Assembly: GCA_965207665.1 (NCBI GenBank)
Contig: CBDBMV010000002.1
Coordinates: 62,001-126,000, forward strand
Direction of reading: 5' to 3'
Source of the DNA: JAAXGX01 sp965207665
GTDB lineage: Bacteria; Acidobacteriota; Vicinamibacteria; Vicinamibacterales; UBA8438
Length of the DNA: 64,000 nucleotides
The position numbers were made by a program, and so were the translations under genes. Below, piece after piece: positions 43,693-51,970 of the stretch. The notes below the pieces were generated by a model. It did not search any database, was not told the DNA's origin, and was given only the letters and a program-made list of their open reading frames with translations. The first letter of the stretch is position 1. Every line of letters starts with the position of its first letter.

Positions 43693-44196
43693 CTACGTGC
43701 CGGCGGCCTCGGCCGCGCGCGGCTCCGTAGCGCGCCGGCGCCGGAAGAACGCCTGCATCAGCTCGCGGCACTCGGCTTCGAGCACGCCGCCGACCGCGCT
43801 CACGCGGTGGTTGAGCGCGGGGTTGTCGAGCGCCTGCGCTACCGACGCGACAGCGCCTGAACGCGGCTCCGGGGCGCCGTACACCAGCGTCGCGATCCGC
43901 GCGTGCACCAGCGCGCCGGCGCACATGAGGCACGGCTCGACGGTGACGTACAGCGCCGCGCCGGTGAGCCGGTAGTTGCCGAGTGCGCGTGCGGCCGACC
44001 GCAGTGCGACCATTTCGGCGTGCGCGGTCGGGTCGCTGGCACTGATCGGCTGATTGAAGCCGGCGCCGACCAACCGGCCCTCGTGCACGACCACGGCGCC
44101 GACCGGCACCTCATCCAATTCGAGGGCTTGCAGCGCCTGGTCGAGCGCGGCGCGCATCCAGCGCTCGTGCTCGCTCGCGGCTTCGCCGGCAGCCAC
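43693..44196 (-). CDS. tadA: tRNA-specific adenosine deaminase
   Basis: 167 aa. The zinc site motifs HAE (PTAHAEMVALRSA) and PCLMCAGAL, together with ALYVTVEP and ARIATLVYGA, identify TadA, which makes inosine at the wobble position of tRNA-Arg(ACG). The Arg/Ala-rich tail is extra. It is downstream of the PQQ operon on the same strand, 16 bases after the small anchored protein. Confidence 0.92.
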   Translation of the reverse strand: MAAGEAASEHERWMRAALDQALQALELDEVPVGAVVVHEGRLVGAGFNQPISASDPTAHAEMVALRSAARALGNYRLTGAALYVTVEPCLMCAGALVHARIATLVYGAPEPRSGAVASVAQALDNPALNHRVSAVGGVLEAECRELMQAFFRRRRATEPRAAEAAGT

Positions 44197-44212
44197 GTTC
44201 CAGCCTCTAATC

Positions 44213-44785
44213 CTACTGTCCGGCTTCGTTGTCGATCCAGACGCGGATGTTGCGGCCGCCGCCGGTCACCCGGATGTCGTCGCCGGGCCGGCCGGCCAGG
44301 GCCTGCACGGCGCCCTGGATGTCCAGGCGGTCGCCGTCGGCCGCCAGCGCGGCGTCGAGCACGGCGGCGGGCAGCTCGGCCAGCATGGTCTCGCCGTCGC
44401 GCTCCGCGTTCACGGTGACCTGCTCGCCGGTCTTCTCCACGCGGACGACGGCGCCCTCGTGCTCGGCGGTGACGGGGCCCGACGCGGATTGCACCTCGGC
44501 CCACAGATCGCGCAGCGCGTCGACGGGCAGGACCTGCCCCGAGCCCAGGTTGATCTGCCCGTTCTCGGTGATGGCGTTGGGCGCCATGGCCAGCAGCGCG
44601 CCGACGGCGCCGACCGGCAGCGTGAGGCTGCCGGGCTCGGCGCCGGCCTCCTCCGTCTGGATGTGAAGATACGCCGGCGGGGCGCCGGGGTCCTGCGCGG
44701 ACGGCGCCACCATGACGAACGCAACGGTCACTATCGCCGCGGCGGCGGCCAGGACGGCGAACAGGATGAGGGCGGCGAGGCGCAT
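44213..44785 (-). CDS. Membrane-anchored protein of unknown function
   Basis: 190 aa. One N-terminal membrane helix (residues 4-28) is followed by a soluble acidic domain with GAVGALLAMAPNAITENGQINLGSG and VVRVEKTGEQVTVNAERDG, apparently beta-rich. I do not recognise it. It lies 12 bases after the PQQ dehydrogenase gene, in the same operon. Confidence 0.6.
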   Translation of the reverse strand: MRLAALILFAVLAAAAAIVTVAFVMVAPSAQDPGAPPAYLHIQTEEAGAEPGSLTLPVGAVGALLAMAPNAITENGQINLGSGQVLPVDALRDLWAEVQSASGPVTAEHEGAVVRVEKTGEQVTVNAERDGETMLAELPAAVLDAALAADGDRLDIQGAVQALAGRPGDDIRVTGGGRNIRVWIDNEAGQ

Positions 44786-44797
44786 CGTGCGGCCGTT

Positions 44798-46432
44798 TCA
44801 GTCGCCGAGCGCGAAGGTGAAGATGGCCTGGCCGGCGGCGATGGTCACCTGCTGGCGGCCGTTCACCTGGTAGGTGATGGGCGCTGCAATCACGTTGCCG
44901 CCCAGGCGCCTGTGCCACAGGTCGTCGCCGGTCTCGGCGTCCAGCGCGATGAAGTTGCCGGTGACGGTCCCCGCAAAAGCCAGGCCTCCGGCGGTGGTCA
45001 TCACGCCCGACATCGACTTGGGCTGCACGCGGTGCTCCCAGACCACGCGGGCGGTCTGCGGGTCGATCGCGCGCACGGCGCTGACCCGGTCGTTGCGCGA
45101 CGTCTGCGGCGTGTGGCTGCCGCCAATGAACAGTTGGCCCGGCACGTACTCGGATTCCGCCTGGTAGTACATCGCGCTGCCGTCGTACGCCATCGTGTAG
45201 AACAGCCCGGTGTCGGGGCTGTAGGAGGGCGACCACCAGTTGGAGGCGCCGTTCACGTCGGGATACACCAGCCGGCCCTCGGGCGTCGGCTCCATGTTCG
45301 GCACGCGGATGGGCCGCCCGCTGTCGTCGAGGCCCTGCGCCCAGGTCTGCACGGCAAATTCCCGCCCCTGCACGAAGCGGCCGGTCTCGCGGTCGAGCAC
45401 GTAGAAGAAGCCGTTGCGGTTGGCAAACAGCATCAGCTTCTGCGTGCGCCCGCCGACCTCCATGTCGACGAGCACCGGCACCTGGCAGGCGTCCCAGTCG
45501 TGGACGTCGTGCGGCGTGAACTGAAAGTGCCACTGGATCTCGCCGGTGTCAGCGTCGATGGCGATGACGCTGTCGGAGTAGAGATTGTCGCCCTCGCGCG
45601 CCTCGCCGTTCCAGTCGGGGCCGGGGTTGCCGACGCCCCAGTAGATGAGGTTGAGGTCCGGGTCGTACGAGCCGGTCATCCAGGTCGACGCGCCGCCGGT
45701 CTTCCAGGAATCGCCTTCCCACGTCTCGTTGCCGGGCTCGCCCGGACCGGGAATGGTGTAGGCCCGCCAGCGGCGCTCGCCCGTATCGGCGTCGTAGGCG
45801 TCCACCCAGCCGCGAATGCCGTACTCTCCTCCGCCGGTGCCGGTGACGATCATGTCCTTCACCACCAGCGGCGCGGCCGTCATGCTGTAGCCGGCGAGGT
45901 GGTCGGCAATCTTGCGGTCCCACAGCTCGGTGCCGGTGGCGGCGTCGAGCGCGATCAGGTGCGCGTCCATGGTGGTCAGGTAGAGCCGCTCGCCGAGCAT
46001 GCCGACGCCGCGGCTCTGCTTGCTGCAGCAGAGCGCCAGCGTGTCGGACAGGTCGTGCTGGTAGGTCCAGAACACGTTGCCGGTGGCCGCGTCGAGGGCG
46101 TACACCTCGTTCTCCGGCGTGGTGAGGTACATGATGCCGTCCTTCACCAGCGGCGTGGTCTGCACCTGGCCGAGGACGGGCAGTTGCCGCACCCAGGCGA
46201 GCTCCAGCCGGTCGACGTTGGAGCGGTCGATCTGCGCCAAGCGGCTGTGGCGTTGTGCGTGGTACTGGCCGTGATAGGTGATCCAGTTCGCGGGATCGTC
46301 GCCGGCGCGCACGATCTGCTCGTACGTCACCCCGCCGCCCTGGGCGCCGAGCGCGGCGACTGCGCAGAGCGCGGCCAGGAGTCCGAGGCAGAGCGTTCGC
46401 CGGAAGGTCTGAGTTCGCATCGAATTGGTCAT
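44798..46432 (-). CDS. PQQ-dependent alcohol dehydrogenase (quinoprotein)
   Basis: 544 aa. The start ATG 46432 overlaps the cytochrome stop (ATGA). A signal peptide is present. The eight-bladed propeller has W-motif repeats (AATGNVFWTY, AATGTELWDR, DTGEIQWHFQ, ETGDDLWHRR), and the vicinal disulfide Cys135-Cys136 (ALCCSKQS) typical of PQQ alcohol dehydrogenases. The enzyme oxidises alcohols in the periplasm and passes electrons to the cytochrome encoded upstream. Confidence 0.9.
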   Translation of the reverse strand: MTNSMRTQTFRRTLCLGLLAALCAVAALGAQGGGVTYEQIVRAGDDPANWITYHGQYHAQRHSRLAQIDRSNVDRLELAWVRQLPVLGQVQTTPLVKDGIMYLTTPENEVYALDAATGNVFWTYQHDLSDTLALCCSKQSRGVGMLGERLYLTTMDAHLIALDAATGTELWDRKIADHLAGYSMTAAPLVVKDMIVTGTGGGEYGIRGWVDAYDADTGERRWRAYTIPGPGEPGNETWEGDSWKTGGASTWMTGSYDPDLNLIYWGVGNPGPDWNGEAREGDNLYSDSVIAIDADTGEIQWHFQFTPHDVHDWDACQVPVLVDMEVGGRTQKLMLFANRNGFFYVLDRETGRFVQGREFAVQTWAQGLDDSGRPIRVPNMEPTPEGRLVYPDVNGASNWWSPSYSPDTGLFYTMAYDGSAMYYQAESEYVPGQLFIGGSHTPQTSRNDRVSAVRAIDPQTARVVWEHRVQPKSMSGVMTTAGGLAFAGTVTGNFIALDAETGDDLWHRRLGGNVIAAPITYQVNGRQQVTIAAGQAIFTFALGD

Positions 46433-47244
46433 CTCTGTCGCAGGGAAGAGAGGTACGCCACGAGGTCGTCCAGCTCGGTGTCGTCGAGGCGCCCGGCGAA
46501 GCTGGGCATCAGCGAGACTTCCGGGCTCTCGATCTCCTCGAGGTCCGACTTCATGAACGAACGCAGGCGGCCGGCCATGTCGAGGAGCTGGACCGAATAG
46601 GAATCCTCGTTGAGCAGCACGCCCACCGTCGGCGCGCCGTCGGCGCCGACCACGCGCACCTGGCGGAATTCCTCCTCGATGTCGCCGCCCGGATCGACGA
46701 TGGACGCCCGCAGGTGCACCGGCGAGCGGCTCCAGCCGATGGTGCTCAGCTCCGGCCCCAGCCGCCCGCCCTCGCCGCCGACGAAGTGGCAGCGCCCGCA
46801 GTCGTGGCGGACGTACAACTCCCGGCCGGCGTCGGGGTCGCCGGTCTCGGCCATCTCCGCCGGGGCGCGCAGCGAGCGGACGAAGGCGACGATCTGCCAC
46901 ATCTCCTGGTCCGACAGTCGGACCGACGGCATGCCGGTGTTCGGGATACCGCTCAGGATGTTCATGAAGATGGCGCGGTCGCTGTTGCCGTGGCGGTACA
47001 CCTCGCGCGTCAGGTCCGGCCCGCGGTCGCCCTGGCCGTCGGCGCCGTGGCACACGGAGCAGCGCGACGCGAACAGCTCCCCGCCCACCCTGACATCCTC
47101 ATCCGAGGTGTACGGATTCGCGTCGACCCCGCGCTGGGCGTCGATGGACGCCAGCGGGCGCTGCGCGGTGGCCGGCGGGGCCAGGACCAGCAGCGCCGCA
47201 ACCAGCAACGCGAACACGGCGGCGGGACGCGTGAACATGCGCAT
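46429..47244 (-). CDS. Dihaem c-type cytochrome, partner of the PQQ dehydrogenase
   Basis: 271 aa from ATG 47244 (a GTG six bases earlier is also possible). A signal peptide ends ATAQR. Two haem sites are CSVCHGADGQG near residue 62 and CGRCHFVGGEGG near 148; later Met residues (MPSVRLSDQEM, MPSFAGRLDD) could be axial ligands. Overlap with the dehydrogenase gene supports direct electron transfer between them. It diverges from the second PQQ gene across about 40 bases. Confidence 0.88.
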   Translation of the reverse strand: MRMFTRPAAVFALLVAALLVLAPPATAQRPLASIDAQRGVDANPYTSDEDVRVGGELFASRCSVCHGADGQGDRGPDLTREVYRHGNSDRAIFMNILSGIPNTGMPSVRLSDQEMWQIVAFVRSLRAPAEMAETGDPDAGRELYVRHDCGRCHFVGGEGGRLGPELSTIGWSRSPVHLRASIVDPGGDIEEEFRQVRVVGADGAPTVGVLLNEDSYSVQLLDMAGRLRSFMKSDLEEIESPEVSLMPSFAGRLDDTELDDLVAYLSSLRQR

Positions 47245-47282
47245 CGGCACAGCGAAGCTTACCTTACGAGCATAATATCGGC

Positions 47283-49268
47283 ATGCTCAGACCGGGTTCC
47301 CAACTAAGCCGTCTTCCAGGCGCGCCAGTCACCATGATCGCCGTCCCGCTCTTGACCGTCTTCCTCAGCTTCAGCGGCACCGCGCCCGCCGCTGCGCAGC
47401 CGTCAGGCCACGACGGCGAATGGCGCAGCTACGGCGGCGGGACCGGCGGGGCGAAGTACTCCCCGCTCGACCAGATCGACGCGGACAACGTGGACGACCT
47501 GCGCATCGCCTGGCGCTGGCGCTCGGTCGACTACGACCTGGTCGACGAGAACCCGGACCTGCGTTTCAACCACACCCTGCTCGGCACGCCGCTGTTGGTC
47601 GGCGACCGGTTGTACATGAGCACCAACCTGGGCCAGTCGGCGGCCATCGATCCGGCCACCGGCGAGACGCTCTGGGTGTACCGCGCGCTGGACGACGGCG
47701 CCGGCCGGCCGCGCGGCGGCTCCACCCGCGGCGTCGCGTATTGGCACGACCCGGGCCTGGACGACGAGCGGATCTTCGTCGTCAGCGGCGAGCACCTCGT
47801 GGCGCTCGACGCGAAGACCGGCAACCCGATCGGCGAGTTCGGCGAAGGCGGCAAGGCCGACCTGCGGGCGGGCATCCCGCGGCTGGAGGAGTACCAGTGG
47901 AACGCCCCGCCGCTGGTCTGCCGCGACACCGTCATCGTCGGCATCTACGTCAACGACGTGCCGATGAACAAGGAGCAGGCGCCCGGCTACATCCAGGGCT
48001 TCGATGCGGTGACCGGCCGGCTGAAGTGGCAGTTCAACCCGGTGCCGCAGCCGGGCGAGCCGGGCAACGAGACGTGGGAGGACGGCTCTTGGGAGTACAC
48101 CGGATCGGCGACGGTCTGGTCGGTGATGACCGCCGACGAGGAGCTGGGCTACGCCTATCTCCCCACCGGCACGCCGACCCACAACTGGTACGGCGGCCAC
48201 CGGCCCGGCGACAACCTGTTCGCCGAGAGCCTGCTCTGCCTCGACTGCGACACGGGGCGGCTGGTCTGGTACTTCCAGATGATCCACCACGGCGTGTGGG
48301 ACTACGACATCGCCTCGCCGCCGATCCTGGCCGACATCACCGTCGACGGCCGGCCGATCAAGGCAGTGGCGCAGGTGAGCAAGCAGGCGTTCACCTACGT
48401 CTTCGACCGCGTCACCGGCGAGCCGGTCTGGCCGATCGAGGAGCGCCCCGTGCCGCCGTCGGACGTGCCGGGCGAGCAGCTCTCGCCGACGCAGCCCTTC
48501 CCGACGAAGCCCGCGCCGTTCGACCGGCAGGGCATCACCGAGGACGACCTGATCGACTTCACCCCGGAGCTGCGCGCCGAGGCGCTGGAGATCTTCAGGC
48601 AGTACCGCTCCGGGCCGATGTTCACGCCCCCGTCCGTGCGCGACGAGTCGCCGGGCGGCACGCTGGGCACGCTGCAGCTTCCGAGCTACGTGGGTGGCTC
48701 GAATTGGAACGGCGCGGCGTACGACCCCGACACGCAGATGCTCTACGTGCCGTCCATCACCGCTCCAATCCTGGTGTGGCTGCGGCAGCCCGACCCCACG
48801 GTGTCGAACTTCCGCTACATCCGCGGCAACCGCAACGTGTACATCGACGGCCCGCGCGGCCTGCCGCTGGTCAAGCCGCCGTGGGGCCGCATCACCGCCA
48901 TCGACCTCAACACCGGCGAGCACGTCTGGATGACGCCGAACGGCCCCGGACCGCGGGACCACATCGCGCTGCAGGACCTGGCGCTGCCGTGGCTGGGGGC
49001 GCCCGGTCGCGCGGCGCCGCTGCTGACGAAGACGCTGCTGTTCCTGGGAGACGGATCGCCGTCGCTGGTAGTCATTCCGCCGCACGGCGGGGGCAAGATG
49101 TTCCGCGCCTACGACAAGGCGACCGGCGACGTGCTGTGGCAGACCGAGCTGCCGGCCGGCACGTCAGGCGCACCCATGACGTACCTGCACGAGGGGAAGC
49201 AGTACATCGCGGTGGCCATCAGCGACAACGAGCACGAGGGCGAGGTGATCACCCTCGCGCTGCCTTGA
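47283..49268 (+). CDS. PQQ-dependent dehydrogenase, glucose-dehydrogenase-like
   Basis: 661 aa; an internal ATG at 47334 would also give a signal peptide. Blades contain PATGETLWVY, AKTGNPIGEFGEGG, HRPGDNLFAESLLCLDCDTG, MIHHGVWDYD and KATGDVLWQTELPAG, typical of the membrane GDH-like quinoproteins but here without membrane helices. It oxidises sugars or alcohols in the periplasm. Its last 62 bases recur, with four changes, at 50871. Confidence 0.88.
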   Translation: MLRPGSQLSRLPGAPVTMIAVPLLTVFLSFSGTAPAAAQPSGHDGEWRSYGGGTGGAKYSPLDQIDADNVDDLRIAWRWRSVDYDLVDENPDLRFNHTLLGTPLLVGDRLYMSTNLGQSAAIDPATGETLWVYRALDDGAGRPRGGSTRGVAYWHDPGLDDERIFVVSGEHLVALDAKTGNPIGEFGEGGKADLRAGIPRLEEYQWNAPPLVCRDTVIVGIYVNDVPMNKEQAPGYIQGFDAVTGRLKWQFNPVPQPGEPGNETWEDGSWEYTGSATVWSVMTADEELGYAYLPTGTPTHNWYGGHRPGDNLFAESLLCLDCDTGRLVWYFQMIHHGVWDYDIASPPILADITVDGRPIKAVAQVSKQAFTYVFDRVTGEPVWPIEERPVPPSDVPGEQLSPTQPFPTKPAPFDRQGITEDDLIDFTPELRAEALEIFRQYRSGPMFTPPSVRDESPGGTLGTLQLPSYVGGSNWNGAAYDPDTQMLYVPSITAPILVWLRQPDPTVSNFRYIRGNRNVYIDGPRGLPLVKPPWGRITAIDLNTGEHVWMTPNGPGPRDHIALQDLALPWLGAPGRAAPLLTKTLLFLGDGSPSLVVIPPHGGGKMFRAYDKATGDVLWQTELPAGTSGAPMTYLHEGKQYIAVAISDNEHEGEVITLALP

Positions 49269-49396
49269 CCCTGGTCCGCACCGCGCGCGCTTCCGACCCG
49301 CCGATGCCCCGCGGCGGCGAGACGTTTGTGATGAACCCGCAGAAGGTAGAGTGCCGTGTGAGACACGTGGTGCGGGAACCTTGCTGTTGATACACG

Positions 49397-50818
49397 ATGG
49401 GAATCGATACAAAGCGGATCCGGGTCAACAAGGAGCGCGTGCTGAAGTCTGCTGCCGATATCGGCCGCGGGGTGGCGGAGTCCGTCTCAAGCGGGTCGAA
49501 GAAGGCGCTGGACGCTACGGCAAGCGGATCGAAACGGGCGATGGCATCGGCGGCTAGCGGATCCCGCAAGGCTCTGGATTCCACGACAGCCACATCGCGG
49601 AAGGCGCTGAAGTCTGCTGCCGATATCAGCCGTGAGGTGGCGGAGTCCGTCTCAAGCGGGTCGAAGAAGGCGCTGGATGCTGCGGCGGGCAGCTCGAAAC
49701 GGGCGGTGGCATCGGCGGCTAGCGGATCCCGCAAGGCTCTGGATTCCACGACAGCCACATCGCGAAAGGCGATGAAGTCTGCTGCCGATTCCGGCCGCAA
49801 GGTCGCGGGGTCGGTCTCAAGCGGGTCCAAGAAGGCACTGGACGCTACGGCAAGCGGTTCAAAACGAGCGATCGCATCGGCGGCTAGCGGGTCCCGAAAG
49901 GCTCTGGAATCAACGACGGCCGTATCGCGAGAGGCATGGAATTCGGCGTCGGTGTCGGCGGCTCGCCTGATTGGTGTGACCCAGGCCGCCTTAGCGAGCA
50001 GGTTGTCAGTCGACCTAAATTCCATGCTCGCCGGCATCGCTGAAGGTCCGGCGACAATCTACGACAAGGCCATGGACGCGGGGTATCTTGAAACCAGCAT
50101 CGGTGGCGCGTATCACCGTCTGTTCGACGGGGGGCACACGATCGCGGGAGCGGCGAAGGCGGTCCAGGGTGCCTCAACCCAGGACAGCCTCATCCATGAG
50201 GGCCTCGGCTTTGTCCAGGGGATGTTCCGGGACATGACGACGGCCAAAGGTCTGCCATTGGCGAATTGGGACAAGGCGACGTATGAACACGCCGCGAGCT
50301 TCCTGGAATCGCAGTTTCAAATCAGTCGCGAGTGGTTCTACAACCTGAACACCTACAACGCAGCTGATTTGGTGGGCGGTACGATCGGCATACTCGCGGT
50401 GGTGTTCTTGTGGAATCGGGCCGACACGGAGAGCTTCAGCAGGATGGTGGGCAGCATGGGCGTGGCGGCCGGTCTCAGCGCGAATCCGCTGCTACTGGTC
50501 ATCACGGTAGTCGCCTTGGCGAGAGCCTTTCAGAGGGCCAGAACGGAGGGCAAATGGGGCGACTTCGTCGATGGATCGATACGCGGATCTGTGGTCGCAG
50601 CGCTCACGATCTTCGCAGTCGCACAGGTCACGACGCTTGGCGGCCCCGTGGGTCTGTCCTTCTTGGTAGGCCTCGTGGTCGGCATCCTCGCCAGCAAGGC
50701 CGTGTCTCACGTCAGCGTTGCCGAGATCAGCCGAGTCCTGGCTGAACGGGCCAAGGCAGCCGCAGTTGAGTTCAGGAGCCTCCGGGGCCTGACAATTCCA
50801 GCGCTACCAGCGCGATAG
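49397..50818 (+). CDS. Hendecad-repeat membrane protein of unknown function
   Basis: 473 aa. Residues about 15-190 consist of 11-residue units such as VSSGSKKALDA, TASGSKRAMAS, AASGSRKALDS and TTATSRKALKS, giving a long Ser/Ala/Lys amphipathic helix like LEA or apolipoprotein repeats. The remainder has YHRLFDGGHTIAGAAKA, TTAKGLPLANWDKATYEHA and three hydrophobic segments near 325-345, 360-385 and 405-445. I have seen the C-terminal pattern in unnamed bacterial proteins, but know no function. It sits between the PQQ gene and a stray copy of that gene's tail. Confidence 0.65.
   Translation: MGIDTKRIRVNKERVLKSAADIGRGVAESVSSGSKKALDATASGSKRAMASAASGSRKALDSTTATSRKALKSAADISREVAESVSSGSKKALDAAAGSSKRAVASAASGSRKALDSTTATSRKAMKSAADSGRKVAGSVSSGSKKALDATASGSKRAIASAASGSRKALESTTAVSREAWNSASVSAARLIGVTQAALASRLSVDLNSMLAGIAEGPATIYDKAMDAGYLETSIGGAYHRLFDGGHTIAGAAKAVQGASTQDSLIHEGLGFVQGMFRDMTTAKGLPLANWDKATYEHAASFLESQFQISREWFYNLNTYNAADLVGGTIGILAVVFLWNRADTESFSRMVGSMGVAAGLSANPLLLVITVVALARAFQRARTEGKWGDFVDGSIRGSVVAALTIFAVAQVTTLGGPVGLSFLVGLVVGILASKAVSHVSVAEISRVLAERAKAAAVEFRSLRGLTIPALPAR
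49441..49935 (+). repeat. Three tandem 165-base coding repeats
   Basis: Units start at 49441, 49606 and 49771, each beginning (G)CTGAAGTCTGCTGCCGAT or a close variant. Each 165-base unit is itself five 33-base hendecad codon blocks. The nucleotide identity between units is high, so recent expansion or gene conversion is likely. Confidence 0.85.
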
Positions 50819-50870
50819 CGGTGCTCCTGTCCGGACTCAGCAACGAGCGGCCTCTCCCATTGCAACGCCG

Positions 50871-50932
50871 TCGCGGTGGCGATCAGCGACAACGAGCACG
50901 AGGGCGAGGTGATCGCCCTCGCGCTGCCGTAA
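50871..50932 (+). pseudogene. 3'-end fragment of a PQQ dehydrogenase gene
   Basis: These 62 bases match 49207-49268 except at four positions and preserve the reading VAVAISDNEHEGEVIALALP followed by a stop. Three changes are silent or in the stop codon and one gives Thr to Ala, which looks like coding-level divergence. It is either the tail of a lost tandem paralogue or a duplicated insertion-site end. No start or upstream coding part is present. Confidence 0.75.
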
Positions 50933-50989
50933 CAATGACCGTTCCGCCAAGACCGTTACCTGGCGGGGCCGTGGCCGACGCAGCGCCAG

Positions 50990-51244
50990 TCAGCGGTAGG
51001 CGTCACGGCGGCGAACGACGCGAGCGATTTCAACAACCCTGTCGTCGAAATGGTAGGAGTAGAGAACGCGCCAAGCACCTACGCGGAGGCGCCATCCCTT
51101 GCCAGGGCCCCGCAGGCGCTTGACGTCTCCAGCGCCAGTCTCTGCGTGTCGTTCGATTGCGTCAACGATGCGGGTGCGTGCCTGTCGATCCAGTTGCTTC
51201 AGGTCTTGAAGCGCTCGGGTCGATAGCGAAACCGTCCAACTCAA
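50990..51244 (-). CDS. RelE/ParE-family toxin
   Basis: 84 aa. The layout LSTRALQDLKQLDRQARTRIVDAIERH, then LRGPGKGWRLRVGAWRVLYSY and VEIARVVRRRDAYR is that of RelE-like ribosome-dependent mRNA interferases. It overlaps the upstream antitoxin gene by four bases. Confidence 0.88.
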   Translation of the reverse strand: MSWTVSLSTRALQDLKQLDRQARTRIVDAIERHAETGAGDVKRLRGPGKGWRLRVGAWRVLYSYHFDDRVVEIARVVRRRDAYR

Positions 51245-51504
51245 AGGTCAAGTTCCCGCTTGACCTCGTCAAGAGTGTGGGTTCGGCCGGCCGCGAAATC
51301 CTCGCGTCCCTCGTCCAGAAGACGGCGGCCTCGCTCGCTCAGTTCCTCGTCCTCTTCCTGCGCGGCTATCGCAACTCTCACCAGAGGGTCGCCATGCGCG
51401 GCCAGGTATTCAAGAAAACGCTCCGCAGCGTGGATCTCGGCTTCCGGCAGGCGATCCACGAGACGATACAGACGAGTTCTCAAATCAGCTTCCATGACTG
51501 CCAT
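51241..51504 (-). CDS. Antitoxin partner of the RelE-like toxin
   Basis: 87 aa, acidic, helical. The opening LRTRLYRLVDRLPEAEIHAAERFLEYL and the C-terminal EDFAAGRTHTLDEVKREL resemble antitoxins paired with RelE-type toxins; no clear ribbon-helix-helix is seen. A second ATG three codons in is an alternative start. The gene begins 25 bases after the stop of the selenoprotein gene. Confidence 0.8.
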   Translation of the reverse strand: MAVMEADLRTRLYRLVDRLPEAEIHAAERFLEYLAAHGDPLVRVAIAAQEEDEELSERGRRLLDEGREDFAAGRTHTLDEVKRELDL

Positions 51505-51528
51505 GGTATCTGTCCACTCCTCCGCACT

Positions 51529-51960
51529 TTACGGCTCGGGACTGATCGGGCCTTCCGCCGGGCGCTCGGTCGTGCCCAGCTCGTAGCCCCTGTCCTTCCA
51601 GTCGTTCAGTGCGCAGAATTCGCCGGCGTTGTAACCGTTCGATCTGAAGAGCTCCGCAGCACGGGAGCCCCGGCCTCCGCCGTTTCAAAAGAAGACGAGG
51701 CGGACGTCCTTGGGAATGTCGGACATCCGGTCCTCGAGCTCCCCTACCGGGATGTGGATGGCGCCGGGAATCGAGCCGCTGGCCACCTCGTGGTCCTCGC
51801 GCACGTCGATCATCAGCACCTCGGCGCCGGCGTCAAGCTGCTGCTTCAGCTCGTCGATTTCCATGCGCTCGGTCTGCGCCGCCGCGGGCAGCGCCACGGC
51901 CAGCAGGCCTGCCGCGCCCAGCAACGCGAACAGCCGGAATCGTAATGGATGAAGCATCAT
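51529..51960 (-). CDS. Rhodanese-like protein, probable selenoprotein (in-frame TGA at 51687-51685)
   Basis: 143 aa if TGA is read as selenocysteine. GGAGG lies six bases before ATG 51960. A signal peptide (to about residue 28, PAAAQ) precedes a rhodanese domain: LMIDVREDHEVASGSIPGAIHIP, LEDRM, DVRLVFF, then TGA, then NGGGRGSRAAELF and LNDWKDRGYELG, ending at TAA 51529. The TGA is exactly where the catalytic Cys of the rhodanese active-site loop belongs, and the frame remains open and family-like for 52 codons after it. A SECIS-like hairpin follows. The gene is last in an operon with three CHEGNYG paralogues. A single-base nonsense change (TGC or TGT to TGA) is the main alternative. Confidence 0.75.
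51648..51671 (-). promoter_or_regulatory. Candidate bacterial SECIS hairpin after the rhodanese TGA
   Basis: In the transcript, 13 bases after UGA, GGGGCUCC pairs with GGAGCUCU (eight pairs, two of them G-U) around the loop CGUGCUGC. The loop begins 22 bases after UGA and has G at its second position. Bacterial SECIS elements are hairpins in the coding region whose apical loop lies about 16-37 bases past UGA, so geometry fits. It was found by eye; free energy was not computed. Confidence 0.6.
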
Positions 51961-51970
51961 CGCGGGCCTC

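Noticed and set aside
44054..46600. 848-codon plus-strand frame over the PQQ dehydrogenase
   Set aside because: Antisense to a gene with clear propeller repeats and overlap-coupled cytochrome.
49441..49935. CRISPR-like or satellite array
   Set aside because: 165-base units are adjacent without spacers and keep a reading frame of 11-residue blocks.
51485..51688. Separate small gene in another frame downstream of the rhodanese TGA
   Set aside because: The frame in register with the rhodanese gives the family-like sequence; this alternative frame is Arg-rich and featureless.
51529..51960. Plain pseudogene reading of the rhodanese
   Set aside because: Kept as the alternative, but the TGA at the exact catalytic position, intact downstream frame and SECIS-like hairpin make it less likely.
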